A DNA stretch of 64,000 nucleotides from Chryseobacterium indologenes (GTDB taxonomy: Bacteria; Bacteroidota; Bacteroidia; Flavobacteriales; Weeksellaceae), in the NCBI GenBank assembly GCA_002439165.1, contig DJTE01000015.1, positions 57,757 to 121,756 on the forward strand, given 5' to 3'. The position numbers and the translations under genes were made by a program. How positions within the stretch are numbered: the first letter of the stretch is position 1; the number at the start of each line of letters is the position of its first letter. The notes under the pieces are model-generated. The model searched no databases. It was given only the letters and a program-made list of their open reading frames with translations, and was not told the DNA's origin. Shown here piece after piece: positions 62,102-64,000 of this stretch.

Positions 62102-62307
62102 ATACAAGAGAAAACCTACTGACAATAGCCCTGCAATATGACAGCTACGGGGAAAAATACCTTACCGATTTCGACAGAATGTTTATTCATAAAGAAATCA
62201 GCTCCATCTGGAACGAATCAGGATATGTGATTCCTGAAGACGTGGAAGGAAAAATACAGATCAAACTCAGAATTATTAACCAGCTCCAGTGGGAATCGCC
62301 CTACTAA
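62098..62307 (+). CDS. Small prophage early protein
   Basis: A 69-aa acidic-basic mixed protein beginning MNTRENLLTIALQYDSYGEK. It overlaps the second ATPase gene by four bases, supporting that it is a real gene. It contains LTDFDRMFIHKEISSIWNESGYVIPEDVEGKIQIKLRII, mainly helical, with no recognisable motif. A 158-bp stretch to the next frame follows. Confidence 0.65.
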   Translation: MNTRENLLTIALQYDSYGEKYLTDFDRMFIHKEISSIWNESGYVIPEDVEGKIQIKLRIINQLQWESPY

Positions 62308-62465
62308 AGATCTGATTTTAGAAAGGAAGAGGGATGAGGGAAAAGGAAAGTTACAAAAGCCCCAAAGAATAACTGCCCTTCAACAGTTATCCCGTTCCTT
62401 CCGTCCGGAAATGCCCATCATTAACACCAACCACAATTCATTCATCACCAAAAAAACAAAAAAAC

Positions 62466-62636
62466 ATGATCACAGAAACATTAAAAATAATAACCATTGA
62501 AGAACCTGAAGCGGAACTTAATACAGGAAAACAGAAGCAAAAGCAACCCCGGTATGAAAACCTGAAATCAGGCAAAGATTACATTTCCTGCTCCAAAAAT
62601 GAATGGAAAGGAATTAATTTAAATTCCTCCTATTAA
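62466..62636 (+). CDS. Small prophage ORF (56 aa)
   Basis: ATG at 62466 to TAA at 62634-62636 encodes a hydrophilic peptide starting MITETLKIITIEEPEAELNT, with Lys/Gln/Glu-rich middle and KDYISCSKNEWKGI near the end. It ends 10 bp before the next gene, consistent with being in the same early operon. No family recognised. Confidence 0.45.
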   Translation: MITETLKIITIEEPEAELNTGKQKQKQPRYENLKSGKDYISCSKNEWKGINLNSSY

Positions 62637-62646
62637 TAAAGCTGAA

Positions 62647-62976
62647 ATGAAACTTCTCCTATCCTTAGACAACAGCAAACTCAATGTCCTCAACAGCAGT
62701 ATGCAGATCCTGGATATGCTGAACATCAATACCCAGCCCAGGAACCTGAAAAGCAGTATCTCCATCTGTATGGAACTCCGCACCGAGCTGCTGCAGAAAG
62801 CCGTAAAAACAAGACAGAAAGACAAATCTTTCATCATTAAGCTTCCTTATTATAAAGCCGATGCTCTCTGGCATTTCCTGAAAGAATATGAGATCTATTT
62901 TCCGGATGATTTCGGAAGCTATGAAACCAACGCTGTTCTGATGATGAAAAATGAACTTCACCGGCAGCTGCAGTAA
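62647..62976 (+). CDS. Prophage hypothetical protein
   Basis: A 109-aa protein, start MKLLLSLDNSKLNVLNSSMQ, with several helices (MELRTELLQKAVKTRQKDK, KADALWHFLKEYEIYF, NAVLMMKNELHRQLQ). No signal peptide or known motif. It lies in the same direction and with tight spacing to the 56-aa frame upstream. Its place among early genes suggests a regulatory or host-takeover role, but that is only a guess from position. Confidence 0.6.
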   Translation: MKLLLSLDNSKLNVLNSSMQILDMLNINTQPRNLKSSISICMELRTELLQKAVKTRQKDKSFIIKLPYYKADALWHFLKEYEIYFPDDFGSYETNAVLMMKNELHRQLQ

Positions 62977-63133
62977 AAAGTTTCAATAACCTGATCTGAG
63001 CATGCTGGAAGTTACTTTTAGTTATCATTACAGACAGTCACGATAAAACTGAAATTATTCTTTTATGACTTTCTGTAAATCCCCTCTTCCAGCATCCGTC
63101 TTCCAGCCATTTACAACCTTTAAATTCAATAAC

Positions 63134-63352
63134 ATGATCAAAATAAACGGTCACTGGTACACCACTACCGAAGTAAAAGAAGCCCTCGAAAGAAAAGGTT
63201 ACACGATAATCACTCTGGAAATAAGCACGGAACGCAGGGATTACCCTCAGTATGAGACCTATGCACTCATTAACAGACAAGATCCAACCGTTCTGAACAC
63301 CTTAAAAAGTGTGGCCCTAAAGGAGTTCCAAAAGAAGCCTCCGTTACTCTAA
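63134..63352 (+). CDS. Small prophage protein
   Basis: The frame opens at 63065; the ATG at 63134 gives 72 aa beginning MIKINGHWYTTTEVKEALER, which reads as a natural start and keeps the preceding segment as intergenic. The product mixes strand and helix (GYTIITLEISTERRDYPQYE, NTLKSVALKEFQKK). No domain recognised. A strong terminator follows six bases after the stop, so this ends the leftmost transcription unit of the prophage. Confidence 0.6.
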   Translation: MIKINGHWYTTTEVKEALERKGYTIITLEISTERRDYPQYETYALINRQDPTVLNTLKSVALKEFQKKPPLL

Positions 63353-63357
63353 ATACC

Positions 63358-63387
63358 AAAAGCTATGGGCATCCATAGCTTTTTTTG
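63358..63387 (+). terminator. Prophage early-operon terminator
   Basis: AAAGCTATGG pairs with CCATAGCTTT around GCAT, followed by seven T. Confidence 0.9.
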
Positions 63388-63403
63388 TGGCCGAAAATCG
63401 CCT

Positions 63404-63433
63404 TGACTTGTACAAAAAGACCCTTTAATTTTG
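63404..63433 (+). promoter_or_regulatory. Internal prophage promoter
   Basis: TTG at 63404-63406, a 19-bp spacer and TAATTTTG at 63426-63433. The ATG of the next gene is four bases downstream of the -7 box. Confidence 0.6.
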
Positions 63434-63437
63434 CCTT

Positions 63438-63641
63438 ATGTCTTACAACAATAAAAATTACATCAAACGTGCCCGGTACATTATAAGTGTTTATAATGCA
63501 CACAAGCACGCCGATGTTCCTGATACCAAAATCGTAAGACATACTTTCCCCAAATACAACATCCATCTTTCTTACAGACAGTGGATGAACATCAAAGGAA
63601 TGGTGATTCCCAAAGAGGAAACCCAGCTTACTTTATTTTAG
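63438..63641 (+). CDS. Small basic prophage protein
   Basis: A 67-aa, Lys/Arg/His-rich protein (MSYNNKNYIKRARYIISVYN, HKHADVPDTKIVRHTFP, HLSYRQWMNIKGMVIPK). It looks like a DNA-binding or regulatory peptide, but I see no defined motif. It has its own promoter after the early terminator, so it could control the next phase of phage development. Its stop (63639-63641) overlaps by four bases the stop of a minus-strand gene at 63638, marking a convergent junction with the late module. Confidence 0.62.
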   Translation: MSYNNKNYIKRARYIISVYNAHKHADVPDTKIVRHTFPKYNIHLSYRQWMNIKGMVIPKEETQLTLF

Positions 63642-64000
63642 TTCACGCCTATTACTGAAAAATGATAACGCTCTATTTCAGCCCGCGTTTCTTCAGGACT
63701 GGCCGATACATCCTCATACTGCGTCGTAAAGATCAGTTCTCTTACTTTAAATCCGGCATGCTGCTTACTTGTACTTTTCACCATTGTTCTTGATAATGGT
63801 GAGAAATAATCTTTGCTCCAGCCCTGAAGCGCTTGATACAGCTTCTGCTCGATTCTTAAAAAATCAAACCCTTTTTTTCTTTCTTCAACCGGAATCCCGT
63901 GCCATGTCGGAAATGCATCATCCGATACCAGCTGAAAAGATACCGGAACATTTCCCAACTGCCTGTTTGCAGACATATCGGAATACGATGCTTCCGGGAA
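63638..64000 (-). CDS. Probable phage virion/tail-completion protein, partial
   Basis: The frame continues without a stop past the right edge, so it is N-terminally truncated here; 120 codons are visible. The ATG at 63976 is an internal Met and not necessarily the start. The text NVPVSFQLVSDDAFPTWHGI, GFDFLRIEQKLYQALQGWSK, YFSPLSRTMVKSTSKQHAGFKVRELIFTTQYED is reminiscent of tail-terminator/tail-completion-type proteins of Mu-like and siphophages, which share a similar 'EQKLYQALQGW...SPLSR' style. This is from memory of the pattern and needs confirmation. It is convergent to the early module, suggesting late genes run leftwards here. Confidence 0.45.
   Translation of the reverse strand, partial: FPEASYSDMSANRQLGNVPVSFQLVSDDAFPTWHGIPVEERKKGFDFLRIEQKLYQALQGWSKDYFSPLSRTMVKSTSKQHAGFKVRELIFTTQYEDVSASPEETRAEIERYHFSVIGVN

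Larger units (their letters stand above)
57040..64000. mobile_element. Mu-like transposable prophage, left part
   Basis: The order repressor (minus), divergent early genes, MuA-type transposase, MuB-type ATPase and small early genes is the standard left half of a Mu-like phage. The left boundary is not proven; it lies between about 56750 and 57190. The element continues past 64000, where a minus-strand gene begins to appear. The internal host-like composition suggests a long association with this lineage. Confidence 0.85.

Noticed and set aside
1..64000. tRNA or rRNA genes
   Set aside because: No cloverleaf-type or conserved rRNA text was noticed in any intergenic gap; I cannot exclude a missed tRNA without a scan.

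Overview
The window looks like a chromosomal segment of a flavobacterium, most likely Chryseobacterium or a close relative in the Weeksellaceae. The basis is the complete gldJ-porU-porV type IX secretion locus, the Bacteroidetes-type promoters (-7 box TAnnTTTG), a T9SS sorting tail on a surface protein, LytTR/LytS regulation, the many short lipoproteins and the overall AT-rich composition. No rRNA, tRNA or CRISPR array was seen.

Layout. 0-4 kb: DNA repair glycosylase, a secreted hydrolase, a DoxD/DoxA membrane protein and an AT-rich HNH nuclease gene that looks foreign. 4-9 kb: a tetR-tolC-emrA-emrB efflux operon on the minus strand, with an operator-like palindrome over the tetR promoter. 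9-17 kb: housekeeping genes (holB, lptC-like, anmK, NUDIX, murF) plus an outer-membrane protein and a degraded gene fragment. 17-24 kb: gldJ, porU, porV (gliding/T9SS). 24-31 kb: FUSC transporter, phosphopantetheinyl transferase, flavin-split-barrel protein, ahcY, lipoprotein. 31-44 kb: a BspA-like T9SS cargo protein, purE, a frameshifted EamA transporter, a CPA2 antiporter, several lipoproteins, purK and TauE/DUF1634. 44-51 kb: small metabolic and hypothetical genes, purA and a parDE toxin-antitoxin pair. 51-56.4 kb: a hydrolase, then a LytTR regulator/LytS-type kinase operon divergent from an outer-membrane beta-barrel receptor. This module is flanked by composite inverted intergenic repeats and has a LytTR-type direct repeat in its divergent promoter. 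57-64 kb: the left part of a Mu-like transposable prophage (self-cleaving-type repressor, early genes, MuA-type transposase, MuB-type ATPase, a second ATPase, small early genes, and the start of an oppositely oriented late module that runs off the window).

How the genes connect. GldJ, PorU and PorV act in outer-membrane export, and the BspA-like protein at 31.9 kb is a plausible substrate. EmrA/EmrB/TolC form a tripartite pump under TetR control. PurE, PurK and PurA are purine-synthesis enzymes placed separately on the minus strand. The LytTR/kinase pair probably controls the adjacent receptor.

The observations I consider most worth checking are: (1) the receptor/LytTR module bracketed by inverted composite repeats with its 21-bp-period operator; (2) a recurring TAnnTTTG-N4-ATG arrangement at five genes, which predicts leaderless mRNAs; (3) the Mu-like prophage with two tandem ATPases and candidate end and operator sequences. 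All functional statements are from reading the sequence and knowledge of families; no searches were run.
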